NCBI GenBank assembly: GCA_963691815.1
Contig: OY829645.1
Span: 2,232,001 to 2,296,000 of the forward strand
Length of the DNA: 64,000 nucleotides
Direction of reading: 5' to 3'
Source of the DNA: Echiichthys vipera
Taxonomy: Eukaryota; Chordata; Actinopteri; Perciformes; Trachinidae
Shown: positions 42,784 through 56,572 of the stretch, in pieces
Layout of the letters: each line of letters opens with the position of its first letter
Position numbering within the stretch: position 1 is the first letter of the stretch
Program-made: the position numbers and the translations under genes
The notes under the pieces: model-generated
What the model was told of the DNA's origin: nothing
Database searches by the model: none
What the model saw: only the letters and a program-made list of their open reading frames with translations

Positions 42784-43457
42784 TGATAACTTCAAATCAA
42801 ACTTAAAGTAGATTGACTTGATAACTTCAAATCAACATTAAAGCAGACTGACTTGATGACTTCAGAAACAAACTAAAGCAGACTGACTTGATAACTTCAG
42901 AATCAAACTTAAATCAGACTGACTTGATGACTTCAGAATCAAACTTAAAGCAGACAGACTTGATATCTTTGGAATCAAACCGAAAGCAGACTGACGTGAT
43001 GAAAGCAGACTGATTTGATGATTTCAGAATCAAACTAAAGCAGACTGACTTGATAACTACAGAATCAAATTTAAAGCAGACTGACTTGATAACTTCAGAA
43101 TCAAACTTAAAGCAAACTGATAACTTCAGAATCAAACTTTAAGCAGACAAACTTGATAACTTTAGAATCAAACCTAAAGCAGACGGACTTGATAACTTTA
43201 GAATCAAACTTAAAGCATACTGACTTGATAACTTCAGAATCAAACTTAAAGCAGACTGACTTGATGACTTCAGAATCAAACTTAAAGCAGACAGACTTGA
43301 TAACTTTAGAATCAAACCTAAAGCAGACTGACGTGATGACTTCAGAATCCAACTGAAAGCAGACTGATTTGATAATTTCAGAATCAAACTGAAGCAGACT
43401 GACTTGATAACTACATAATCAAATTTAAAGCAGACTGACTTGATAACTTCAGAATCA
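42784..43457 (+). repeat. 1,444-bp tandem repeat, partial copy
   Basis: About 674 bases match the start of 41340-42783. The copy stops near 43458, where this strand reads AATCAAGCTAAAGC instead of AATCAAACTTAAAGC. The tandem repeat therefore has about 1.5 copies. Confidence 0.8.
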
Positions 43458-46400
43458 AGCTAAAGCAGACTGACTTTATAACTACAGAATCCAATTTGAA
43501 GCAGACTGACATGATAACTTTAGAATCAAACCTAAAGCAGACTGACGTGATAACTTCAGAATCAAACTGAAAGCAGACTGATTTGATAATTTCAGAATCA
43601 AACTGAAAGCAGACTGACTTGATAACTACAGAATCAAATTTAAAGCAAACTGATTTGATTACTTCAGAATCAAACTTAAAGCAGAATTACTTGATAACTT
43701 CAGAATCAAACCTAAAGCAGACTGACTTGATAACTTTAGAATCAAACTTAAAGCAGACTGACTTGATAACTTCAGAATCAAATTAAATTAGACTGACTTG
43801 ATAACTTCAGAATCAAATCAAACTAAAGCAGACTGACTTTATAACTACAGAATCCAATTTAAAGCAGACTGCCTGGATAACTACATAATCAAACTTAAAG
43901 CAGAATGACTTGATAACTACAGAATCAAATTTGAAGCAGAATGAGTTGATAACTTCAGAAGAAAACAAAAGCAGACAGACTTGATAACTTTAGAATCAAA
44001 ATTAAAGCAGACTGACTTGATAACTTCAGAATCAAACTTGAAGCAGACTGACCTGATACTTCAGAATCAAACTTAAAGCAGACTGACTTGATAAGTACAC
44101 AATCAAAATTAAAGCAGACTGTCTTGGTAACTTTAGAATCAAACTTAAAGCCGACTGACTTAATAACTACAGAATCAAAATTAAAGCAGGATGTCTTGGT
44201 AACTACAGAATCAAACTTAAAGCAGACTGACTTGATAACTACAAAATCAAAAATGAAGCAGATTGACTTGATAACTTCAGAATCAAACTTGAAGCAGACT
44301 GACCTGATAACTTCAGAATCAAACTTAAATCAGACTGATTTGATGACTTCAGAATCAAACTTAAAGCAGACCGACTTGATAACTTTAGAATCAAACCGAA
44401 AGCAGACTGACGTGATCATTTCAGAATCAAACTGAAGCAGACTGACTTGATAACTACAGAATCAAATTTAAAGCAGACTGACTTGATAACTTCAGAATAA
44501 AACTTAAAGCAAACTGATTTGATAACTTCAGAATCAAACTTTAAGCAGACAAACTTGATAACTTTAGAATCAAACCTAAAGCAGACGGACTTGATAACTT
44601 AAGAATCAAACTTAAAGCATACTGACTTGATAACTTCAGAATCAAACTTAAAGCAGACTGACTTGATGACTTCAGAATCAAACTTAAAGCAGACAGACTT
44701 GATAACTTTAGAATCAAACCTAAAGCAGACTGACGTGATAACTTCAGAATCTAACTGAAAGCAGACTGATTTGATAATTTCAGAATCAAACTTAAAGCAG
44801 ACTGACTTGATAACTTCAGAATCAAGCTAAAGCAGACTGACTTTATAACTACAGAATCCAATTTGAAGCAGACTGACATGATAACTACATAATCAAACTT
44901 AAAGCAGACTGACTTGATAAGTACAGAATCAAAATTAAAGCAGACTGTCTTGGGAACTTCAGAATCAAACTTAAAGCAGACTGACTTGATAACTTCAGAA
45001 ACAAACTAAAGCAGGCTGACTTGATAACTTCAGAATCAAACTTAAAGCAGACTGACTTGATGACTTCAGAATCAAACTTAAAGCAGACAGACTTGATAAC
45101 TTTAGAATCAAACCTAAAGCAGACTGACGTGATAACTTCAGAATCTAACTGAAAGCAGACTGATTTGATAATTTCAGAATCAAACTGAAAGCAGACTGAC
45201 TTGATAACTACAGAATCAAATTTAAAGCAAACTGATTTGATAACTTCAGAATCAAACTTAAAGCAGACAAACTTGATAACTTTGGAATCAAACCTAAAGC
45301 AGACTGACTTGATAACTTTAGAATCAAACTTAAAGCAGACTGACTTGATAACTTCAGAATCAAATTAAATTAGACTGACTTGATAACTTCAGAATCAAAT
45401 CAAACTAAAGCAGACTGACTTTATAACTACAGAATCCAATTTAAAGCAGACTGCCTGGATAACTACATAATCAAACTTAAAGCAGACTGACTTGATAACT
45501 ACAAAATCAAAAATAAAGCAGACTGACTTGATAAATTCAGAATCAAATTTGAAGCAGACTGACCTGATAACTTCAAAATCAAACTTATAGCAGGCTAACT
45601 TAATAACTTTCCAATCAAACTTAAAGCAGACTGACTTTATAACTTCAAATCAAATTTAAAGTAGACTGACTTGATAACTTCAAATCAACCTTAAAGCAGA
45701 CTGACCTGATAACTTCAAAATCAAACTTAAAGCAGACTGACTTGATAACTTCAGAATAAAATTAAACTAAAGCAGACTGACTTTATAACTACAGAATCAA
45801 ACTACAGCAGACTGACTTGATAACTTCAGAATCACACTTGAAGCAGACTGACATGATACTTCAGAATCAAACTTAAAGCAGACTGACTTGATAACTACAG
45901 AATCTAAATTAAAGCAGACTGACTTGATGACTTCAGAATCACACATGAAGCAGACTGACCTGATACTTCAGAATCAAAGTTAAAGCAGACTGACTTGATA
46001 ACTACAGAATCAAAATTAAAGAAGACTGTCTTGGTAACTTCAGAATCAAACTTAAAGCAGACTGACTTGATAACTACAGAATCAAAAATGAAGCAGACTG
46101 ACTTGATAACTTCAGAATCAATCTTGATGCAGACTGAACTGATAACTTCAAAATCAAACTTAAAGCAGACTGACTTGATAACTTCAGAATCAAACTTGAA
46201 GCAGACTGACCTGCTAACTTCAAAATCAAACTTAAACCAGGCTAAATTAATAACTTTCGATTCAAACTTAAAGCAGACTGACTTGATAACTTCAAATCAA
46301 ACTTAAAGTAGACTGACTTGATAACTTTCGAATCAAACCTAAAGCAGACTGACTTGATAACTTCAGAATAGAACTTAAAGCAGACTGACTAGATAACTTC

Positions 46401-47400
46401 AGAATCAAACTAAAGCAGACTGACTTGATAACTCCAGAATCAAATCAAACTAAAGCAGACTGACTTTATAACTACAGACTCCAATTTAAAGCAGACTGAC
46501 TTGATAACTACATAATCAAACTTAAAGCAGACTGACTTGATAACTACAGAATCAAATTTGAAACAGACTGACTTGATAACTACAGAATCAAATTTAAAGC
46601 AGACTGACTTGATTAATTGCGAATCAAACTTAAAGCAGACTGACTTGATAACTGCAGAATCAAATTTAAAGCAGACTGAATTGATAACTTCAGAATCAAA
46701 CTTGAAGCGGACTGACCTGATAACTTCAAAATCAAACTTAAAGCAGGCTGACTTATTAACTTTAGAATCAAACTTAAAGCAGACTGACTTGATAACTACA
46801 GAATCAAACTTAAAGCAGACCGACTTGATAACTTTAGAATCAAACCTAAAGCAGACTGACTTGATAACTTCAGAATCAAACTTAAAGCAGACTGACTTGA
46901 TATCTTCAGAATCAAAATTTAAAGCAGACTGACTTGATAACTACAGAATCCAATTTAAAGCAGACTGACTTGATAACTACAGAATCCAACTTAAAGCAGA
47001 CAATATGATAACTACAGAATCAAATTTGAAGCAGACTGACTTGATAACTTTAGAATCAAACTTAAAGCAGACTGACTTGATTACTTCAGAATCAAACTAA
47101 AGCAGACTGATTTGATAATTTCAGAATAAAACTCACAGCTGACTGACTTGATAACCTGCGAATCAAACTTAAAGCACACTGACTTGATAACTACAGAATC
47201 AAAATTAAAGCAGACTGACTTGATAACTTCAGAATCAAACTTAAAGCCGACTGACTTGATAACTACAGAATCAAAATCAAAGCAGACCGACTTGATTACT
47301 TCAGAATAAAACTAAAGCAGCAGACTTGATAACTTTCGAATCAAACTTAAGCAGACTGACTTGGTAACTTTAGAATGAAACTAAAGCAGACTGATTTTAT
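43458..47400 (+). repeat. Less regular type-B satellite
   Basis: The units continue head to tail but with fewer long internal matches. There are local pairs, such as the segment near 44580-44870 with 45080-45200 (GACGTGATAACTTCAGAATC), and the CTGCCTGGATAACTAC unit at 43869 and 45450. Some units have a one-base deletion (CTGATACTTCAGAATC near 44052, 45855 and 45960). Type-A markers are absent until CACAGTGCTGACC near 47416. No gene is present. Confidence 0.75.
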
Positions 47401-48365
47401 AATTTCAGAATCAAACACAGTGCTGACCGATTTGATAACTTCAGAATCAAACTTAAAGCAGACAGACTTGAACACTTCAGAATCAAACTTAAAGCAGACT
47501 GACTTGGTAACTTCAGTATAAAATTTGAAGTAGACTGACCTTAAAACTTCAAAATCAAACTTAAGGCAGGCTGACTTAATATCTTTAGAATCAAACTTAA
47601 AGCAGACTGACTTGATAACTTCAAAATCAAACTTAACGCGGACTGACTCGATAACTTCAAAATCAAACTTAAAGCAGTCTGACTTGATAACTACAGAATC
47701 AAATTTGAAGCAGACTGACATGATAATTTCAGAATCAAACCTAAAGCAGACTGACGTGATAACTTCTGAATCAAACTTAAAGCAGACTGACTTGATAACT
47801 TCAAAATAAAACTAAATCAGACTGACTTGATAACTTCAAAATCAAACTTAAAGCAAACCGATTTGATAACTTCAGAATTAAACTTAAAGCACAATGATTG
47901 ATAACTTCAGAATCAAACTTAAAGCAAACCGACTTGATCACTTCAGAATCAAACTTAAAGCAAACCGACTTGATGACTTTAAAATAAAACTTAAAGCAGA
48001 CTGACATGATAACATAAAAATAAAATTAAAGCTGGCCCTTTTGATAACTTCAGAATCAAACTTAAAGCAGACCGACTTGATAACTTCAGAATAAAACAAA
48101 AGCAGACTTACTTGATAACTTCAAAATCAAACTTAAAGCAGGCTGACTTAATAACTTTAGAATCAAACTTAAAGCAGACTGATGTGATAACTTCTGAATC
48201 AAACTTAAAGCATCCTGACTTGTTAACTACATAATAAATATTAAAGCAGACTGACTTGATAACTTCAAAATCAAACTAAAGGAGACTGACTTGATAACTT
48301 CAAAATCAAACTTAAAGCGGACTGACTTCACAACTTCAAAATCAAACTTACAGCAGTATGACTCG

Positions 48366-49184
48366 ATAACTTCAAAATCAAACTTAAAGCAGGCTGACTT
48401 GATAACTTCAAAATCAAACTTAATGCAGACTGACTTGACCACGTCAGAATCAAACTTAAAGTCGACTGACTTGATAACTTTAGAATGAAATCAAACTAAA
48501 GCAGACTGACTTTCTAACTATAGAATCAAATTTAAAGCAGACTGACATGATAACTACATAATCAAACTTAAAGCAGACTGACTTGAAAAGTATAGAATCA
48601 AAATTAAAGCAGACTGACTTGATGACTTTAAATCAAACTTAGAGCAGAACGACTTGATATCTTCAGAATAAAACTAAAGCAGAATGATTTGATACTTTCA
48701 GAATATAACTTAAAGCCGGGTGACTTGATAACTACAGAATAAAAATTAAAGCAGACAGACTTGATAACTTCAAATCAAACTTACAGCAGACTGACTTGAT
48801 AACTACATAATCAAACTTAAAGCAGACTGACTTGATAACTTCAGAATTAAACTTAAAGCAGACTGACATGATAACATCAAAATAAAATTAAAGCTGGCCC
48901 ACTTGATAACTTCAGAATCAAACTTAAAGCAGACCGACTTGATAACTTCAGAATAAAACAAAAGCAGACTGACTTGATAACTTCAGAATCAAACTAAAGC
49001 AGACTGATTTGATTATTTCAGAATCGAACTCAGTGCTGACTGATTTGATAATTTCAGAATCAAACTTAAAGCAGACTGACTTGATAACTACATAATCAAA
49101 TTTAAAGCAGACTGACTTGATAACTTCAGAATCGAACTTAAAGCAAACTGATTTGATAACTACAGAATCAAATTTAAAGCAGAC
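48366..49184 (+). repeat. 819-bp mosaic module, copy 1
   Basis: This matches 49772-50590 at an offset of 1,406 bp, with about four observed differences: AGAACGAC against AGACCGAC, CTGGCCC against CTGTCCC, TTTCAGAATC against TTTCATAATC, and CTTAAAGTCG against CTTTAAGTCG. The module contains the rare GACCACGTCAG and AAGCCGGGTGAC variants. About 590 bp of other type-A units separate the two copies. Confidence 0.82.
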
Positions 49185-49771
49185 TGATTTGATAACTTGC
49201 GAATCAAACTTAAAGCAGACTGACTTGATAACTACAGAATCAATATTAAAGCAGACTGACTTGATAACTTCAGAATCAAACTTGAAGCAGACTGACTTGA
49301 TAACTACAGAATCATACTCAGTGCTGACCGATTTGATAACTTCAGAATCACACTTAAAGCAGAAAGGCTTGAACACTTTAGAATTAAACCTAAAGCAGAC
49401 TGACTTGATAACTTCAGAATCAAACTAAAGCAGACTGACTTGATCACTTCGGAATCAAATCAAACTTATAGCAGACTGACTTGATAACTTCAGAATCAAA
49501 CTCAGTGCTGACTGATTTGATAATTTCACAATCAAACTTAAAGCAGACTGACTTGATAACTACATAATCAAATTTAAAGCAGACTGACTTAATAACTTCA
49601 GAATAAAACTTAAAGCAAACTGATTTGATAACTTCATAATCAAACTTAAAGCAGACAGACTTGATTATGTTAGAATCAAACCTAAAGCAGACAGACTTGA
49701 ACACTTTAGAATCAAACCTAAAGCAGACTGGCTTGATAACTTAAGAATCAAACTTAAAGCAGACTGACCCA

Positions 49772-50590
49772 ATAACTTCAAAATCAAACTTAAAGCAGGC
49801 TGACTTGATAACTTCAAAATCAAACTTAATGCAGACTGACTTGACCACGTCAGAATCAAACTTTAAGTCGACTGACTTGATAACTTTAGAATGAAATCAA
49901 ACTAAAGCAGACTGACTTTCTAACTATAGAATCAAATTTAAAGCAGACTGACATGATAACTACATAATCAAACTTAAAGCAGACTGACTTGAAAAGTATA
50001 GAATCAAAATTAAAGCAGACTGACTTGATGACTTTAAATCAAACTTAGAGCAGACCGACTTGATATCTTCAGAATAAAACTAAAGCAGAATGATTTGATA
50101 CTTTCAGAATATAACTTAAAGCCGGGTGACTTGATAACTACAGAATAAAAATTAAAGCAGACAGACTTGATAACTTCAAATCAAACTTACAGCAGACTGA
50201 CTTGATAACTACATAATCAAACTTAAAGCAGACTGACTTGATAACTTCAGAATTAAACTTAAAGCAGACTGACATGATAACATCAAAATAAAATTAAAGC
50301 TGTCCCACTTGATAACTTCAGAATCAAACTTAAAGCAGACCGACTTGATAACTTCAGAATAAAACAAAAGCAGACTGACTTGATAACTTCAGAATCAAAC
50401 TAAAGCAGACTGATTTGATTATTTCAGAATCGAACTCAGTGCTGACTGATTTGATAATTTCATAATCAAACTTAAAGCAGACTGACTTGATAACTACATA
50501 ATCAAATTTAAAGCAGACTGACTTGATAACTTCAGAATCGAACTTAAAGCAAACTGATTTGATAACTACAGAATCAAATTTAAAGCAGAC
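49772..50590 (+). repeat. 819-bp mosaic module, copy 2
   Basis: This is the second copy of 48366-49184. The match ends at 50590, where this copy reads CTTACTTGATAACTTC and copy 1 reads CTGATTTGATAACTTG. Confidence 0.82.
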
Positions 50591-53500
50591 TTACTTGATA
50601 ACTTCAGAATCAAACTTGAAGCAGACTGACTTGATAACTACAGAATCATACTTAAAGTAGACTGACTTGATAACTTCAAATCAACCTTAAAGCAGACTGA
50701 CTTGCTAACTTCAAAATAAAATGTAAGCTGACCGACTTGATAACTTCTGAATTAAACTTAAAGCAGACTGACATGATAACATCAAAATAAAATTAAAGCT
50801 GGCCCACTTGATAACTTCAGAATCAAACTTAAAGCAGACCGACTTGATAACTTCAGAATAAAACAAAAGCAGACTGACTTGATAACTTCAGAATCAAACT
50901 AAAGCAGACTGATTTGATAATTTCAGAATCAAACTCAGTGCTGACTGATTTGATAATTTCAGAATCAAACTTAAAGCAGACTGACTTGATAACTTCAGAA
51001 TCGAACTTAAAGCAAACTGATTTGATAACTTCAGAATCAAACTTAAAGCAGACAGACTTAATAACTTCAGAATCAAACTAAAGCAGACTGACTTGATCAC
51101 TTCGGAATCAAATCAAACTAAGGCAGACAGACTTTATAACTACATAATCCAATTTAAAGCAGACTGACTTGATAACTACATAATCAAACTTAAAGCAGAC
51201 TGAATTGATAACTGAAGAATCAAACTAAAGCAGACTGACTTGATAACTACAGAATCAAATTTGAAGCAGACTGACTTGACAACTTCATAATCAAACTTAA
51301 AGCAGACCGACTTGATAACTTCAGAATCAAACTAAAGCAGACTGACTTGATAACTACATTATCAAATTTGAAGCAGACTGACTTGATAACTTCAGAATCA
51401 AATTTAAAGCAGACTGACTTGATAACTACAGAATCAAATTTGAAGCAGACTGACTTGATAACTTCAGAATCAAACTTAAAGCAGACTGACTTGATAACTT
51501 CAGAATCAAACTTAAAGCAGACAGACTTGATAACTACAGAATCAAATTTAAAGTAGACTGATTTGATAACTTGCGAATCAAACTTAAAGCAGACTGACTT
51601 GATAACTACAGAATCAATATTAAAGCAGACTGACTTGATAACTTTAGAATCAAACTTGAAGCAGACTGACTTGATAACTACAGAATCATACTTAAAGTAG
51701 ACTGACTTGATAACTTCAAATCAACCTTAAAGCAGACTGACTTGCGAACTTCAAAATAAAATGTAAGCTGACCGACTTGATAACTTCTGAATTAAACTTA
51801 AAGCAGACTGACATGATAACATCAAAATAAAATTAAAGCTGGCCCACTTGATACCTTCAGAATCAAACTTAAAGAAGACCGACTTGATAACTTCAGAATA
51901 AAACAAAAGCAGACTAACTTGATAACTTCAGAATCAAACTAAAGCAGACTGATTTGATACTTTCAGAATCAAACTCAGTGCTGACTGATTTGATAATTTC
52001 AGAATCAAACTTAAAGCAGACTGACTTGATAACTACATAATCAAATTTAAAGCAGACTGACTTGATGACTTCAGAATCGAACTTAAAGCAAACTGATTTG
52101 ATAACTTCAGAATCAAACTTAAAGCATACAGACTTGATTACATTAGAATCAAACCTAAAGCAGACTGACTTGATGATTTAAGAATCATACTCAGTGCCGG
52201 CCGATTTGATAACTTCAGAATCAAACTTAAAGCAGACAGACTTTAACACTTTAGAATCAAACCTAAAGCAGACTGGCTTGATAACTTCAGAATCAAACTT
52301 AAAGCAGACTGACTTGATAACTTCAGAATCAAACTAAAGCAGACTGACTTGGTCACTTCGGAATCAAATCAAACTAAGGCAGACAGACTTTATAACTACA
52401 TAATCCAATTTAAAGCAGACTGACTTGATAACTACATAATCAAACTTAAAGCAGACTGACTTGATAACTGAAGAATCAAACTAAAGCAGACTGACTTGAT
52501 AACTACAGAATCATATTTGAAGCAGACTGACTTGACAACTTCAGAATCAAATTTAAAACAGACCGACTTGATAACTTCAGAATCAAACTAAAGCAGACTG
52601 ACTTGATAACTACATTATCAAATTTGAAGCAGACTGACTTGATAACTTCAGAATCAAATTTAAAGCAGACTGACTTGTTAACTTCAGAATCAAACTAAAG
52701 CAGATTGATTCGATAATTTCAGAATCAAACTCAGTGCTGACTGATTTGATAATTTCAGAATCAAACTTAAAGCAGACTGACTTGTTAACTTCAGAATCAA
52801 ACTAAAGCAGACTGATTTGATAATTTCAGAATCAAACTCAGTGCTGACTGATTTGATAACTTCAGAATTAAACTTAAAGCAGACAGACTTGATAACTACA
52901 GAATCAAACTTAAAGCAGACTGACTTGCGAACTTCAAAATAAAATGTAAGCTGACCGACTTGATAACTTCTGAATTAAACTTAAAGCAGACTGACTTGAT
53001 AACTTCAGAATCAAACTTAAAGCAGACCGACTTGATAACTTCAGAATAAAACAAAAGCAGACAGACTTAATAACTTTAGAATCAAACTTAAAGCAGACTG
53101 ACTTGAAAACTACAGAATCAAACTTAAAGCAGACCGACTTCATAACTTTAGAATCAAACCTAAAGCAGACTGACTTGATAACTTCAGAATCAAACTTAAA
53201 GCAGACTGACTTGATAACTTCAGAATCAAACTAAAGCAGACTGACTTGATAACTACATTATCAAATTTGAAGCAGACTGACTTGATAACTTCAGAATCAA
53301 ATTTAAAGCAGACTGACTTGTTAACTTCAGAATCAAACTAAAGCAGACTGATTTGATAATTTCAGAATCAAACTCAGTGCTGACTTATTTGATAATTTCA
53401 GAATCAAACTTAAAGCAGACTGACTAGATAACTTCAGAATAAAACAAAAGCAGACAGACTTGATAACTTCAGAATCAAACTAAAGCAGACTGACTTGATA

Positions 53501-55212
53501 ACTTCAGAATCAAACTTAAAGCAGACTGACTTGATAACTTCAGAATCAAACTAAAGCAGACTGACTTGATAACTTCAGAATCAAACTTAAAGCATACTGA
53601 CTTGATAACTTCAGAATCAAACTTAAAGCAGACTGACATGATAACTACAGAATCAAATTTAAATCAGACTGACTTGATAACTTCAGAATCAAACTTAAAG
53701 CAGACTGACTTGATAACTTCGGAATCAAACTATAGGCAGACTAACTTGATAACTACATAATCAAACTTTAAGCAGACTGACTTGATAACTTCAAATCAAA
53801 CTTAAAGTTGACTGACTTGATCACTTCAAATAAACCTTAAAGCAGCCTGACTTGATGACTTCAGAATAAAACTAAAGCGGACAGACTTGATAACTTTAGA
53901 ATCAAACTTAAAGCAGACTGACTTGTTAACTTCAGAATAAAACTAAAGCAGACAGACTTGATAACTTTAGTATCAAACTTAAAGCAGACTGATTTGATGA
54001 TTTCAGAATCAAACTCAGTGCTGATCGATTTGATAACTTTAGAATCACACTTAAAGCAGACAGACTTGAACACTTTAGAATTAAACCTAAAGCAGACTGA
54101 CTTGATAACTTCAGAATCAAACTAAAGCAGACTGACTTGATCACTTCGGAATCAAATCAAACTTATAGCAGACTGACTTGATAACTTCAGAATCAAACTC
54201 AGTGCTGACTGATTTGATAATTTCACAATCAAACTTAAAGCAGACTGACTTGATAACTACATAATCAAATTTAAAGCAGACAGACTTGATTATGTTAGAA
54301 TCAAACCTAAAGCAGACAGACTTGAACACTTTAGAATCAAACCTAAAGCAGACTGGCTTGATAACTTAAGAATTAAACTTAAAGCAGACTGACTTGATAA
54401 CTTCAGAATCAAACTAAAGCAGACTGACTTGATCACTTCGGAATCAAATCAAACTAAGGCAGGCGGACTTTATAACTACATAATCCAATTTAAAGCAGAC
54501 TGACTTGATAACTACATAATCAAACTTGAAGCAGACTGACTTGATAACTACAGAATCAAATTTGAAGCAGACTGACTTGATAACTTCAGAATCAAACTTA
54601 AAGCAGACCGACCTGATAACTTTAGAATCAAACTAAAGCAGACTGACTTGATAACTACAGAATCAAACTTAAAGAAAACAGACTTGATCACTACGGATTC
54701 AAATTTGAAACAGACTGACTTGATAACTTCAGAATCAAACTTAAAGCATACTGACTTGATAACTTCAAAATCAAACTTAAAGCAGACTGACATGATAACT
54801 ACAGAATCAAATTTAAAGCAGACTGACTTGATAACTTCAGAATCAAACTTAAAGCAGACTGACTTGATAACTTCGGAATCAAACTATAGGCAGACTAACT
54901 TGATAACTACATAATCAAACTTTAAGCAGACTGACTTGATAACTTCAAATCAAACTTAAAGTTGACTGACTTGATCACTTCAAATAAACCTTAAAGCAGC
55001 CTGACTTGATGACTTCAGAATAAAACTAAAGCAGACAGACTTGATAACTTTAGAATCAAACTTAAAGCAGACTGACTTGTTAACTTCAGAATAAAACTAA
55101 AGCAGACAGACTTGATAACTTTAGAATCAAACTTAAAGCAGACTGATTTGATGATTTCAGAATCAAACTCAGTGCTGATCGATTTGATAATTTCAGAATC
55201 AAACTTAAAGCA

Positions 55213-55697
55213 GTATGACTCGATAACTTCAAAATCAAACTTTAAGCAGGCTGACTTGATAACTTCAAAATCAAACTTAATGCAGACTGACTTGACCACG
55301 TCAGAATCAAACTTAAAGTCGACTGACTTGATAACTTTAGAATGAAATCAAACTAAAGCAGACTGACTTTCTAACTATAGAATCAAATTTAAAGCAGACT
55401 GACATGATAACAACATAATCAAACTTAAAGCAGACTGACTTGAAAAGTATAGAATCAAAATTAAAGCAGACTGATTTGATGACTTTAAATCAAACTTAGA
55501 GCAGACCGACTTGATATCTTCAGAATAAAACTAAAGCAGAATGATTTGATACTTTCAGAATATAACTTAAAGCCGGCTGACTTGATAACTACAGAATAAA
55601 AATGAAAGCAGACTGACTTGATAACTTCAAATCAAACTTACAGCAGACTGACTTGATAACTACATAATCAAACTTAAAGCAGACTGACTTGATAACT
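55213..55697 (+). repeat. Mosaic module, partial third copy
   Basis: About 485 bases match the beginning of the module, from GTATGACTCG (48356 there, 55213 here; offset 6,857 bp) to about 55697. The left side is joined to units like those near 10.7 kb, so this is a recombination junction between two satellite subtypes. Confidence 0.78.
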
Positions 55698-56572
55698 ACA
55701 GAATCAAACTTAAAGCAGACCGACTTGATAACTACAGAATAAAACTAAAGCAGACTGACTTGTTAACTACAGAATCAAACTTAAAGCAGACTGACTTGAT
55801 AACTACAGAATCAAATTTAAAGCAGATTGATGTAATAACTTACGAATAAAACTTAAAGCAGACTGACTTGATAACTACAGAATCAAACTTAAAGCAGACT
55901 GACGGGATAACTTCATAATCTAACTTAAAGCCGACTGACTTGATAACTTCAGATACAAACTAAAGCAGACTGACATGATAACTTCAGTATCAAATTTGAA
56001 GCAGACCGACTTGATAACTTCAGAATAAAACTAAAGCAGACAGACTTGATAACTTTTAAATCAAACTTAAAGCAGACTGACTTGGTAACTTCAGAATAAA
56101 ACTAAAGCAGACATACTTGATAACTTTACAATCAAACTTAAAGCAGACTGACTTGTTAACTTCAGAATCAAACTAAAGCAGACTGATTTGATAATTTCAG
56201 AATCAAACTCAGTGCTGACCGATTTGATAACTTTAGAATCACACTTAAAGCAGACAGACTTGAACACTTTAGAATTAAACCTAAAGCAGACTGACTTGAT
56301 AACTTCAGAATCAAACTAAAGCAGACTGACTTGATCACTTCGGAATCAAATCAAACTTATAGCAGACTGACTTGATAACTTCAGAATCAAACTCAGTGCT
56401 GACTGATTTGATAATTTCACAATCAAACTTAAAGCAGACTGACTTGATAACTACATAATCAAATTTAAAGCAGACTGACTTGATAACTTCAGAATCAAAC
56501 TTAAAGCAAACTGATTTGATAACTTCATAATCAAACTTAAAGCAGACAGACTTGATTATGTTAGAATCAAAC

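Larger units (their letters stand above)
38122..43457 (+). repeat. Type-B HORs of 1.2-1.6 kb
   Basis: An ordered set of variant units recurs four times. The landmark GAAAGAAACTAAAGCAG is at 38271, 39623, 40854 and 42474, with spacings of 1,352, 1,231 and 1,620 bp. Other markers repeat in the same order: GTCTGACTTGACAACT (near 37930, 39319, 40549 and 42134), GAATCAAGATTAAAGCTGAC, and GAAGCAAAC. The differing spacings reflect gain or loss of blocks of whole units. No gene is present. Confidence 0.83.
47401..56572 (+). repeat. Type-A mosaic satellite domain, right part
   Basis: Type-A markers return (CAGTGCTGAC from 47416, AAGCTGGCC from 48021). The region is a patchwork. 51.06-51.94 kb matches 2.82-3.69 kb at an offset of 48,245 bp. 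53.4-53.9 kb resembles 10.1-10.6 kb. A module of about 0.5-0.8 kb with GACTTGACCACGTCAG occurs three times. The 40-bp-type unit with AAATCAAACTTATAGCAG occurs near 49455, 54152 and 56346. No gene is present. Confidence 0.82.
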
